Source: Labilithrix sp. (GTDB lineage: Bacteria; Myxococcota_A; Polyangia; Polyangiales; Polyangiaceae). From it: a stretch of DNA of 64,000 nucleotides. Within the stretch, counting starts at the first letter, position 1; each line of letters begins with the position of its first letter. The notes under the pieces were generated by a model, which saw only the letters and a program-made list of their open reading frames with translations, was not told the DNA's origin and made no database searches. The stretch spans positions 41,646 through 105,645 of the forward strand of contig JAHBWE010000030.1 of NCBI GenBank assembly GCA_019637155.1. The letters are read 5' to 3'. Shown in pieces: positions 25,161-33,111 of this stretch. The position numbers were made by a program, and so were the translations under genes.

Positions 25161-26315
25161 GAGGACGCCCTCTACCGCCGCGTCGTCGAGATCATCGAGG
25201 GGGCGCGCCGCCACGTCGCGCGCACCGTCGACACTGCGATGGTGCAGGCGTACTGGCTCGTCGGTTACGCGATCGTCGAGGTCGAACAGCAGGGGCGGCG
25301 ACGCGCGGGGTACGGTGAGGGTTTGCTCGATCGGCTGTCGGCGCGCCTCACCAGGAAGCTCGGTACGGGCGGCCTTGGAGCTCGCACGCTCAGCCGCATC
25401 CGCCGCTTCTACCTCACGTACCCCGAGGGCTCGGCGTTGCCGCCGGAGCTTCGCGGCTCGGAGATTCGGACACAGGCTGTGTCCAAATCCAAGGCGACGA
25501 CCAAGGCCCTCGCGATTCGGACACAGGCTGTGTCCAACTCCAGGTCGCCCGCGTTCGCGGCGAACCTGAGCTGGTCGCACTACCTCACGCTCCTCAAGGT
25601 TGACAACCCCACGGCGCGCGCGTTCTACGAGATCGAGGCGACACGCGAAGGCTGGTCCTACCCAGAACTTCAGCGGCAGATCGACTCGCTCCTCTTCGAG
25701 CGCCTCGCCCGTAGCCGCGACAAAGAGAGGGTTCGCGCGCTCGCGAGGGAAGGGCACATCGTCGAAAAGCCGAGCGATCTGCTCAAGCGCCCGTTCGTGG
25801 TCGAGTTCCTCGGTCTCGAAGAGCGCGCGCACTGGCAGGAGCGCGATCTGGAGCAGGCCATCATCGACCGCATCGAGGCGTTCCTCCTCGAGCTCGGAAA
25901 GGGCTTCTGCTTCGTCGCCCGGCAGAAGCGACTCACCGTCGACGGAGATCACTTCTACGTCGACCTCGTGTTCTACAACCGCCTGCTCCGGTGCTTCGTG
26001 CTCGTCGATCTCAAGATCGGCAAGCTGACGCACGAAGACCTCGGGCAGATGCAGATGTACGTGCACTACTTCGACCGCTACCAGCGCGTCGGTCACGAGG
26101 CGAAGACGATCGGCATCATCCTTTGTTCCGCCAAGAACGACGCGATGGCGAAGATCACGCTGCCCGAGGACAACAAGCAGATCCTCGCGGCCCGCTACCA
26201 GCTCTACCTGCCCACCGAAGAGGAGCTGCGCGCAGAGCTGGAGCGCGATCGCGAAGACGCCGAGCGCGCGCTCTCGCTCGCCGCACTCATGGAGACCCGG
26301 CATGGCGAACGCTGA
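25161..26315 (+). CDS. DUF1016 (YhcG-type) PD-(D/E)XK nuclease protein, start lost or displaced
   Basis: 385 codons from the junction. The N-terminal DUF1016 domain begins at the junction (EDALYRRVVEIIEGARRHVA, AMVQAYWLVGYAIVEVEQQG), so the native start seems missing. In-frame candidates are GTG at 25032 inside the neighbour gene, or ATG at 25239, which would cut 26 conserved residues. The C-terminal nuclease core has FYVDLVFYNRLL and VLVDLKIGKL (D...DxK metal site), then EDLGQMQMYVHYFDRY. Two copies of the unit IRTQAVS sit in the linker, encoded by palindromic repeats. DUF1016 genes are often carried with restriction systems and mobile regions, and this copy looks acquired. Confidence 0.85.
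   Translation, partial: EDALYRRVVEIIEGARRHVARTVDTAMVQAYWLVGYAIVEVEQQGRRRAGYGEGLLDRLSARLTRKLGTGGLGARTLSRIRRFYLTYPEGSALPPELRGSEIRTQAVSKSKATTKALAIRTQAVSNSRSPAFAANLSWSHYLTLLKVDNPTARAFYEIEATREGWSYPELQRQIDSLLFERLARSRDKERVRALAREGHIVEKPSDLLKRPFVVEFLGLEERAHWQERDLEQAIIDRIEAFLLELGKGFCFVARQKRLTVDGDHFYVDLVFYNRLLRCFVLVDLKIGKLTHEDLGQMQMYVHYFDRYQRVGHEAKTIGIILCSAKNDAMAKITLPEDNKQILAARYQLYLPTEEELRAELERDREDAERALSLAALMETRHGER
25464..25538 (+). repeat. Two in-frame palindromic direct repeats inside the DUF1016 gene
   Basis: A 24-base unit occurs exactly twice, at 25464-25487 and 25515-25538, spaced 51 bases (17 codons). Each contains a perfect 17-base palindrome with 8-base arms GGACACAG and CTGTGTCC around a single G (25469-25485 and 25520-25536). 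The frame is kept and both copies encode IRTQAVS. They sit in the linker between the N-terminal domain and the nuclease domain, where length changes would be tolerated. Confidence 0.9.
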
Positions 26316-26372
26316 CGGGATGGGGCCGACGGTGACTGAAGCTGCCCATTCGCGAGAGCGCGCGTCAGCGTT
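26308..26372. repeat. Inverted repeat at the end of the DUF1016 gene
   Basis: Arms AACGCTGACG (26308-26317, across the stop codon) and CGTCAGCGTT (26363-26372) are perfect 10-base complements with a 45-base loop. It could be a weak terminator or the outer end of the inserted segment. No T-run follows, so a classic terminator is unlikely. Confidence 0.5.
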
Positions 26373-26403
26373 GACCTTCGGAATCTCGAGTGAGTCTTCG
26401 GTT

Positions 26404-26817
26404 TCAGCCCGCGCGGCCGGCGCGGATGTCGGCGAGCATGGCTTCGGCGTCGTGGCCGGGGATGCCGAGCTCGATGGCGACGTCGCGGAACATGCTCTCT
26501 TCCTCCGGCGCGAGGCCGTCGGAGGCGGCGACGACGAGGGCGCCGCGGAGGGCGGGGGCGCGGCGCGGCTCCGGGAGCCGCTCCACCAGCGTGCGCACGT
26601 AGCGCTCGGGGCCGAGCTCGCTCATCTTCGTGATCTCGCCCTCGACGATCATGCCGATCGCGATCGCCGGGAACTCGTCGCCGACGAGGCGGCCGACGCG
26701 GGACGAGAGCGCGCCGATCTCGCTCTCGGACACGTCGCCGTCGGCGGCGGCGAGCAGGACGCAGAGGCCGATCTCGGCCCGACGGACGACGTCATTGAGC
26801 ATCGGGTGCTGCAACAT
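26404..26817 (-). CDS. TerB-like (tellurite resistance B family) protein
   Basis: 137 residues, all-helical in pattern. Two acidic repeats are typical of TerB (LAAADGDVSESEIGALSSR and VVAASDGLAPEEESMFRDV). In TerB and DjlA-like proteins these form metal-binding four-helix units at the membrane surface. There is no signal or membrane segment. It lies 10 bases downstream of the RF3 gene and is probably cotranscribed with it. No other ter gene is nearby, so tellurite resistance as such is not implied. Confidence 0.8.
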   Translation of the reverse strand: MLQHPMLNDVVRRAEIGLCVLLAAADGDVSESEIGALSSRVGRLVGDEFPAIAIGMIVEGEITKMSELGPERYVRTLVERLPEPRRAPALRGALVVAASDGLAPEEESMFRDVAIELGIPGHDAEAMLADIRAGRAG

Positions 26818-26827
26818 CCGAGCGCCC

Positions 26828-28480
26828 TCAATCCTTCCGCATGACGACGCCGCGCGCCGTCTCGAGGAAATTGTACTCGGGGAGGTCGTTGACGGCGCCG
26901 TTCAGCTGCCAGTCGCCGGAGAACAGGACGACGGGGCGGCCGCGCACGTCCACGACCACGAGCCCGGGCCGCGCGCGCGCGAGCGCCTGGAGGTCGACGT
27001 CGGCGCCGTCTTTGCGCGTGATCCAGCGCGCGTGCATCACGTTGATGCCCTCGTAGCGGACCTCGACCTCGTACTCCGCCTTGAGGCGATGCTTCACGAC
27101 CTCGAGCTGGAGCTGGCCGACCGCGCCGAGCACGATGTCGCCGGCGCGCGCGTCCGGCGGGCGATAGAGCTGGATCGTGCCCTCCTGCGCGAGCTGCTCG
27201 ATGCCCTTCTGGAGCTGCTTGCGGCGGAGCGGGTCCGCCATCACGAGGCGCGCGAAGTGCTCCGGCGCGAAGGACGGGATCTCCTCGAAGGCGAACTCGG
27301 GCCCGTCCGTGATCGTGTCGCCGATCTCGAAGACGCCCGGATCGTAGACGCCGAGCACGTCGCCGGCGAAGGCCTCGTCGACGACGTTGCGCTCCTGCGC
27401 CACGAACTGAGTCGGGTTCGCGAGGCGGATCTCGCGCTTCGTCCGCACGTGCTTGCACTTCATGCCGCGCTCGAAGCGGCCGGAGCACACGCGCACGAAC
27501 GCGACGCGGTCGCGGTGCGCGCGGTCCATGTTCGACTGGATCTTGAAGACGAAGCCGGAGAAGTGCGCGTCGGTCGCGGCGAGCGCGCCGCCGGTCGTCT
27601 CGCGCGGCGGCGGCGCCGGCATCAGCTTGATGAACGACTCGAGGAACGCCTCGAGCCCGAAGTTGTTGATCGCGGAGCCGAAGAACATCGGCGAGACCTC
27701 GCCGCGCTCGAACTTCGCGGTGTCGAACGAGTCGCCGGCCGCGTCGAGGAGCTCCGCCTCGTCGCGGAGCTGCTTGTAGCCCTCGTCGCCGAGCTCCTCC
27801 ATCAGGCGCGGATCGTCGAGCCCCGACGTCTTCACCGCCGCCTTCTCCGAGCCGCCCGCCGCGCTCGACGTCGCGTCCTTCGCGTCGAACAAATAAACCT
27901 GGTGCTCGAGGCGGTGGTACACGCCGCGGAACACGCCGCTCCGGAAGATCGGCCACGTGATCGGGTAGACGCCGATGCCGAGGACGCTCTCGACCTCGCC
28001 GATCAGCTCGAACGCGTCGCGGCCGGGGCGGTCCATCTTGTTCACGAACGAGAAGATCGGGATCGCGCGCTGCTTGCAGACGCGGAACAGCTTCTTCGTC
28101 TGCGCCTCGACGCCCTTCGCGCAGTCGAGGAGCATGACCGCGCCGTCGACGGCGTGGAGCGTGCGGTACGTGTCCTCGCTGAAGTCGGCGTGGCCCGGCG
28201 TGTCGAGCAGGTTCATCTGCAGCCCGCGATACGGGAACTGCAGCACCGACGTCGTGATCGAGATGCCGCGCTCGCGCTCCATCTCCATCCAGTCCGAGAC
28301 CGCGGCCGCGCGCCCGCGCTTCGCCTTCACCGCGCCCGCGAGCTGGATGACGCCGCCGTAGAGGAGCAGCTTCTCGGTGAGCGTGGTCTTGCCCGCGTCG
28401 GGATGCGAGATGATGGCGAACGTCTTGCGCCGGTTCACCTCGTGAACGCGGCGCGCCTCCGCCGGATCGTGCGTCGTCAC
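26828..28480 (-). CDS. prfC: Peptide chain release factor 3
   Basis: 550 residues from the GTG at 28480, overlapping the previous stop (GTGA). RF3 is a GTPase that removes RF1/RF2 from the ribosome after termination. G motifs are all visible: ISHPDAGKTTLTEK (P-loop), MEMERERGISITTSV (switch I), LLDTPGHADFSEDTY (G3), FVNKMDRPGRD (G4). The later RF3-specific MFFGSAINNFGLEAFLESF and VGQLQLEVVKHRLKAEYEVE confirm it against EF-G and LepA. The length is slightly above the usual about 530 residues because of an insert after residue 200 (DATSSAAGGSEKAAVKTSG). Confidence 0.96.
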   Translation of the reverse strand: MTTHDPAEARRVHEVNRRKTFAIISHPDAGKTTLTEKLLLYGGVIQLAGAVKAKRGRAAAVSDWMEMERERGISITTSVLQFPYRGLQMNLLDTPGHADFSEDTYRTLHAVDGAVMLLDCAKGVEAQTKKLFRVCKQRAIPIFSFVNKMDRPGRDAFELIGEVESVLGIGVYPITWPIFRSGVFRGVYHRLEHQVYLFDAKDATSSAAGGSEKAAVKTSGLDDPRLMEELGDEGYKQLRDEAELLDAAGDSFDTAKFERGEVSPMFFGSAINNFGLEAFLESFIKLMPAPPPRETTGGALAATDAHFSGFVFKIQSNMDRAHRDRVAFVRVCSGRFERGMKCKHVRTKREIRLANPTQFVAQERNVVDEAFAGDVLGVYDPGVFEIGDTITDGPEFAFEEIPSFAPEHFARLVMADPLRRKQLQKGIEQLAQEGTIQLYRPPDARAGDIVLGAVGQLQLEVVKHRLKAEYEVEVRYEGINVMHARWITRKDGADVDLQALARARPGLVVVDVRGRPVVLFSGDWQLNGAVNDLPEYNFLETARGVVMRKD

Positions 28481-28737
28481 GGCTCGTCTTCCTTCGATTC
28501 GGGCTTCTTCTCGGGCGCCTTCGGCTGGCTGCGCCGGGCGAGGAGCGCGGGGTCGCGCGTGACGCCGAGCGACTGCCGGCACATCTGGCAGCGGTACACG
28601 ATGTGATCGGGTCGCGGCGTGATGCCGATGATGCTGATCTGGATCCAGCCCCAGAGCGTGTACTCGGGCTCCTCCACCACGTAGTCGTGCTCTCGGGTAT
28701 AGCCGCACTTGCACGTGCGAGGCTTGCGCGGCTCCAT
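28477..28737 (-). CDS. Small zinc-ribbon protein of unknown function
   Basis: 86 residues from the ATG at 28737. It carries CKCGYTREHDY near the start and YRCQMCRQSLG in the middle, a four-Cys zinc site split by a hydrophobic segment (YTLWGWIQISIIGITP). The tail is Lys/Glu/Pro-rich and flexible. It is translationally coupled to prfC, which hints at a ribosome- or translation-related role, but no family is recognised. The frame allows an upstream start at 28770, less likely because it adds a Cys/Arg stretch with no ribosome site. Confidence 0.7.
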   Translation of the reverse strand: MEPRKPRTCKCGYTREHDYVVEEPEYTLWGWIQISIIGITPRPDHIVYRCQMCRQSLGVTRDPALLARRSQPKAPEKKPESKEDEP

Positions 28738-28841
28738 CGTCCGAAACTCCGGGCGACAACATAGCGGCACACCCGATGCAACGAAAGCACCGGCTCGCGA
28801 TTGTGGTGCAGAGCGCCTGAGCGGGACTATGCTGCGCGCCC

Positions 28842-29645
28842 ATGAAGCGCGCTGGATACCTCGTCGCCGTTCTCTTCCTCCTCGCGTGTGACGATCAGGA
28901 GAAGAAGAAGGCCGAGCTCCTCGCGAAGGCTGGGGTCGAGGCCGGCCCGCCCGCGTCCGCGACCGGCGTGAACGTCGTGCCGCCGCCCGCGGTCAGCAGC
29001 GCGCCGCCGCCGGCGAAGCCGCCCAAGGACTGTGGCACCGGCGATCCCGTCATCGACGATCCCGACATGGAGGCGGAGCTCCGCCTCAAGCTGAGCAAGC
29101 CGAAGGACAAGAGCCCCGATCCGCTCACGGCGAAGGACCTCGCCAAGGTCACGTCGGTGAACCTCACGAAGAAGGAGTCGCTCGCCGAGCTCGACCCCTG
29201 CATCTTCCCGAAGCTCACCGGGCTGAAGTTCCTCTACCTCCCGAAGGGCGAGTACCGCGACCTCACGCCGATCGCGAACCTCACGAAGCTCGAGGCCCTC
29301 CGCGCGAGCATCAGCGAGGTGAGCGACCTCAAGCCGCTCGAGAAGCTCACCGCGCTCGATCAGCTCGACCTCGGCCGCACGCACGTGCGCGACATCTCCG
29401 CGCTCGAGAACAACGTGAACATCACCGAGCTCTCGCTCGACGACACGCAGGTGAGCGACATCGCCGCGCTCGCGAAGCTCACGAAGCTGCAGAAGCTCTC
29501 GCTCAAGAACACGCTCGTCAGCGATGTGTCGCCGCTCAAGGACCTGAAGAGCCTCCGCGTCCTCGACCTCGCCGGCACCGCGATCAACAACCTGAACTTG
29601 CTCGACCCTCTCCGCGCGAAGGGCCTCAAGATTCAGACGAAGTAG
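28842..29645 (+). CDS. Leucine-rich-repeat lipoprotein
   Basis: 267 residues. The lipoprotein signal GYLVAVLFLLAC is followed by a Lys-rich and Pro/Ala-rich linker. From about residue 90 there are seven or so 22-residue internalin-type repeats (LTPIANLTKLEALRASISE, VSDLKPLEKLTALDQLDLG, VSDIAALAKLTKLQKLSLK, VSPLKDLKSLRVLDLAGT). Such repeats bind proteins on the cell surface. A Cys pair (DCGTG, LDPCIF) may cap the repeats. The GMC oxidoreductase gene follows after 6 bases, so cotranscription is likely, though the functions seem unrelated. Confidence 0.9.
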   Translation: MKRAGYLVAVLFLLACDDQEKKKAELLAKAGVEAGPPASATGVNVVPPPAVSSAPPPAKPPKDCGTGDPVIDDPDMEAELRLKLSKPKDKSPDPLTAKDLAKVTSVNLTKKESLAELDPCIFPKLTGLKFLYLPKGEYRDLTPIANLTKLEALRASISEVSDLKPLEKLTALDQLDLGRTHVRDISALENNVNITELSLDDTQVSDIAALAKLTKLQKLSLKNTLVSDVSPLKDLKSLRVLDLAGTAINNLNLLDPLRAKGLKIQTK

Positions 29646-29651
29646 CGGCCG

Positions 29652-31199
29652 ATGCGCACGATCGTCGTCGGCGCCGGATCGGCGGGGGCGATCGTCGCGG
29701 CGCGCCTCTCGGAGGACGAGCAGAACGACGTCGTGCTCGTCGAGGCGGGGCCGGACTACCCCGAGGCGAGCGAGCGCGTCGAGACGCTCCCGGACGATCT
29801 CCAGAACGGGCGCTGGAACGCGATGAAGTCCCACGACTGGGGCCTCGCCTACCGCGCGACGCCGCATCGCTTCTTCAGCGCCGTCGACATGCACTTCCCG
29901 CGCGGCCGCGTCGTCGGCGGCTCGTCGGCGGTGAACACGTGCATCGCGCTCCGCGGCCAGCCCGCCGACTACGACGAGTGGGCCGCGCTCGGCCTGCCGG
30001 AGTGGAGCTGGGACAATTGCCTCCCGGCGTTCAAGCGCCTCGAGCACGACCTCGACTACGCGCCGGAGGAGGACACCGAGCTCCACGGCGCGCGCGGTCC
30101 GATCCTCGTGCGCCGCCACACGCCGGACGAGCTCGTGCCCTGGCAGGCGGCGTTCATCGAGGCCTGCCGCGAGGTCGGCTTCCCTTATTGCGACGACACG
30201 AACGATCCGTCGAAGCACGGCGTCGGCCCGCACGCGATGAACAAGATCGACGGCAAGCGCGTCAGCGCCGCGCGCGGCTACCTCACGCGCACGGTCCGCG
30301 CGCGCCCGAACTTCACGATCATGGCGAACACGCTCGTGCGCCGCGTCCGCTTCTTCGGCCGCCGCGTGCAGGGCCTCGAGGTCGAGCGCTTCGGCGCGGT
30401 GCGGGACCTCCGCTGCGATCGCGTCATCCTCGCGGGTGGGGCGATCGCGACGCCGGGGATCCTCCTCCGGAGCGGGGTCGGCCCGCGCCGCGACGTCGAG
30501 CGCCTCGGGGTCCGGCTCGTGCACGACGCGCCGGGGGTGGGGGCGCGCCTGCTCGATCACCCCGGCCTCGCCGTCTTCTTCAAGCCGCACCAGCGCGGCA
30601 TGGCGCGGACGGATCACCCGCTCGTGCAGACGTGCTGCCGCTTCACGGCGGAGGGCAGCGACGTGCCCGACGACACGCTGCTCCAGGCGGGCTCGTGGGT
30701 GCCGCTCCCGGGGCTGCCGCTGCCGGGCGTCACGCTCGCGGTGCAGATCGGCAAGCCGCGCGGACACGGGACGTTGCGCTACACCTCCGCGCGCGCCGAC
30801 GCGCTGCCGGCGATCGACTCCGCGTTCCTCGTCGACGAGCAAGACCGCGCGCGCGCACGCGAGGGCCTACGCTGGATCAGCCGCCTCCTCCGCACGAAGG
30901 CGCTCTCGGCGCTCGCGAGACCCGTGTATCCTGCACGCGAACCGTTCACCGCCGACGGCGACCTGAAGAGCGCGCTCGAGCAGATCACGGGCTCGGGTTA
31001 TCACCCTTGCGGCACGGTTCCGATGGGCCCCGACTCGGACCCGCTCGCCGTCACCGACGCGCGCGGCCGCGTGCGCGGGGTGGAGGGCCTCCACGTGGCC
31101 GACGCGAGCCTGATGCCCACGATCCCGAGCTCGAACACGAACTTCCCGACGCTCATGCTCGGCGAGCGCATCGCGGAGCTCCTTCGCCGAAGCGAATAA
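29652..31199 (+). CDS. GMC family flavin oxidoreductase (choline dehydrogenase-like)
   Basis: 515 residues. The FAD-binding start TIVVGAGSAGAIVAARLSED is followed by FPRGRVVGGSSAVNTCIALR (GMC signature 1) and VILAGGAIATPGILLRSGVG (signature 2). The catalytic His is in GYHPCGTVPMGP and the second His is replaced by Asn in PSSNTNFPTLMLGE, as in many dehydrogenases. The enzyme oxidises an alcohol with FAD as cofactor; the substrate is not known. It has no signal peptide, so it is cytoplasmic. The length is normal. Confidence 0.94.
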   Translation: MRTIVVGAGSAGAIVAARLSEDEQNDVVLVEAGPDYPEASERVETLPDDLQNGRWNAMKSHDWGLAYRATPHRFFSAVDMHFPRGRVVGGSSAVNTCIALRGQPADYDEWAALGLPEWSWDNCLPAFKRLEHDLDYAPEEDTELHGARGPILVRRHTPDELVPWQAAFIEACREVGFPYCDDTNDPSKHGVGPHAMNKIDGKRVSAARGYLTRTVRARPNFTIMANTLVRRVRFFGRRVQGLEVERFGAVRDLRCDRVILAGGAIATPGILLRSGVGPRRDVERLGVRLVHDAPGVGARLLDHPGLAVFFKPHQRGMARTDHPLVQTCCRFTAEGSDVPDDTLLQAGSWVPLPGLPLPGVTLAVQIGKPRGHGTLRYTSARADALPAIDSAFLVDEQDRARAREGLRWISRLLRTKALSALARPVYPAREPFTADGDLKSALEQITGSGYHPCGTVPMGPDSDPLAVTDARGRVRGVEGLHVADASLMPTIPSSNTNFPTLMLGERIAELLRRSE

Positions 31200-31248
31200 A
31201 TACGAGCGCTGCAGCTTCAAGCCGGGCGAGGAGCCTGCTCGGCGCGGC

Positions 31249-33111
31249 TCAATCGGCGAAGAGGCATGTCTCGGGGGCCACGCATAGGCCTTCTTGAATG
31301 ATGCCCATGGTGCTGATGGACAGCGGTGTCAGGGCCTTGATGGGCCCGCATGACGCCTGCGGCTGGCCGTCTATGTCGTAGACGCCGGAATGATGGCAAC
31401 TGCCACGCGACGTGGCGTTGGACGCCGTGTAACTCCCGCTAGACTCGTAGAGCTCGTAGTCAGCCTCCTGTGAGTAGCTGCCCCAATAGTCGCCGAGGAG
31501 GGGCCCGAGTGTTGGACCATTGAGCCATCGCGCTGCCCTCAAGCGCTCACAACCGCCGTTAGAATGCCACGTACACTCTTCGCCCGAGAGCAGGTGGCCC
31601 GCGGAGTCGAAGCACGCACGAGTGACCCCCACCACGCCGTCAGGGTACGGACCGAGCCGGTCATACTCGCAGCTCGTATCCAGCTCGGCGCTCATCGGCG
31701 GGGAGTCGACGACAGGGTCGGCTCCGATCGTGGGCTGGTAGCGAAGACGGAACGTGAAGTGCTCCGAGCTCCTAGAGCTCGGAGGCGCCGCGAGCCGGCA
31801 GCTCATGCTCGGCTCTTCGGGGGTCCCGTCGACCACGCACCGTACGTTCGGGTTGCTCTCGTCGATCACCCAAAGGTGGCGTCCGAGCCGTTCGTCCGGG
31901 CCGTCGTCGAGGGGCAGGAGCCCTTCTTCTTCTTCGCGAAGGGGAGCGAACTGTAGCGCCGCCGAGCTCGGGAACAGCGTCGCGTACACCCGATTCGTCT
32001 GGTCGATGGCCGTCAGGGCCGTCGAGACCCACTCCGGCGTCTTCGGGTCCGAGGCGTCGGAGGGCTGCAGGTTGCGGGTCCGGATGTCGATCGCGAGCGG
32101 GAGCGGGAGTCCAGCCTTCATCGTGTAGTCGGCCTTGAACTTCGACGCGATCAGATCGACGGCTCGAAAGCACTCGCTTCCTAGATGGCTCCAGGCCTCT
32201 TCGGTGCGACGCTTTTGCCGCTTCAAGAACCCGCCCGCGACGTAGTTGGCGACGAGCGCGCCCGTCCGTGCACCGAGCCAGACGCCGCCGGGGCCGAGGC
32301 TGGCTCCGAGCGCGCCTCCAACCGCCACACCGACCAGCGTGGGAGTGAGGTACAGGCCCAAGTGCGCCGTAAACAAGCGCAGCTTTCGCTTCACGCCTGT
32401 CAGGTCTGCGAGCGACTTCGAGCGCAGCTCGTCGAGCAAGGCGTCGCCGGCCTCGGTCGCTTCGCGCGTCTCCTCCAGGATGAGCGCGATCACCGTCGCG
32501 ACCTGCTCTTGCTCCGCCGCCGAGAACGAGAGGAACTGCGCCCGCGTGTCGTTCAGCGTGGCCTGGATCCGGTCAAGCTCCGCCCGTGCCTCCGCCGGCA
32601 GCTTGCCCGACGCGATGAGCAACTCGGTCGCAGCGACGTCCTCCGCGGCGGCCTCGAGCTCCCCGTCGATGAGGCCCGTGATCATCGAGACGGGATCCTC
32701 GACCTTGGGAGCGGGGCGCACGTCGAGGGAGAGCACCCCGAGCTTGCCACCGTCCAGCGGAACGCGGAGCGTCAAGGGGCCGAGGGCTCCGTCGGGCACC
32801 GTGAACACGAGGCGCCCGTCGACGACGTGGGTGACGACATCGTGCTCGTCGAGCTTGGCGGGATAGTCACGCTTCGAGAGCACGAGCGGCGTGCCATCGG
32901 CCGGCGTCGCGAACACGCCTTGGAATGCTCGCGGCGAAGGGGTCGTCGTGGCGAGATCGAAGGGCTCGCCTGTCATCTCGCCGGGACCGACGGACGTTTC
33001 TCCGGTCGGGTCGCCCGCTTCGTCACCGGTCGGGTCGTCCGAATCGGAGAAGGCGCTCCCGCACGCGACGCAGAGCAGCAGTATAGAGGGGAGCCGCACG
33101 CGGGCGATCAT
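31249..33111 (-). CDS. Large lipoprotein with glycine-zipper hydrophobic segment, unknown function
   Basis: 620 residues from the ATG at 33111, which overlaps the protease gene stop (ATGA). The lipoprotein signal is RLPSILLLCVAC, then a Asp/Gly/Thr-rich linker. A helical region rich in Ala/Glu (residues 150-240) leads to a glycine-zipper hydrophobic segment at about residues 255-295 (LVGVAVGGALGASLGPGGVW, then ARTGALVANYVAGG). The second half is beta-like with eight or more Cys. I do not recognise a family. The zipper could insert into a membrane. Base composition is slightly less GC-rich than its neighbours. The pairing with a clostripain-like protease suggests processing of this protein. 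Confidence 0.72.
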   Translation of the reverse strand: MIARVRLPSILLLCVACGSAFSDSDDPTGDEAGDPTGETSVGPGEMTGEPFDLATTTPSPRAFQGVFATPADGTPLVLSKRDYPAKLDEHDVVTHVVDGRLVFTVPDGALGPLTLRVPLDGGKLGVLSLDVRPAPKVEDPVSMITGLIDGELEAAAEDVAATELLIASGKLPAEARAELDRIQATLNDTRAQFLSFSAAEQEQVATVIALILEETREATEAGDALLDELRSKSLADLTGVKRKLRLFTAHLGLYLTPTLVGVAVGGALGASLGPGGVWLGARTGALVANYVAGGFLKRQKRRTEEAWSHLGSECFRAVDLIASKFKADYTMKAGLPLPLAIDIRTRNLQPSDASDPKTPEWVSTALTAIDQTNRVYATLFPSSAALQFAPLREEEEGLLPLDDGPDERLGRHLWVIDESNPNVRCVVDGTPEEPSMSCRLAAPPSSRSSEHFTFRLRYQPTIGADPVVDSPPMSAELDTSCEYDRLGPYPDGVVGVTRACFDSAGHLLSGEECTWHSNGGCERLRAARWLNGPTLGPLLGDYWGSYSQEADYELYESSGSYTASNATSRGSCHHSGVYDIDGQPQASCGPIKALTPLSISTMGIIQEGLCVAPETCLFAD

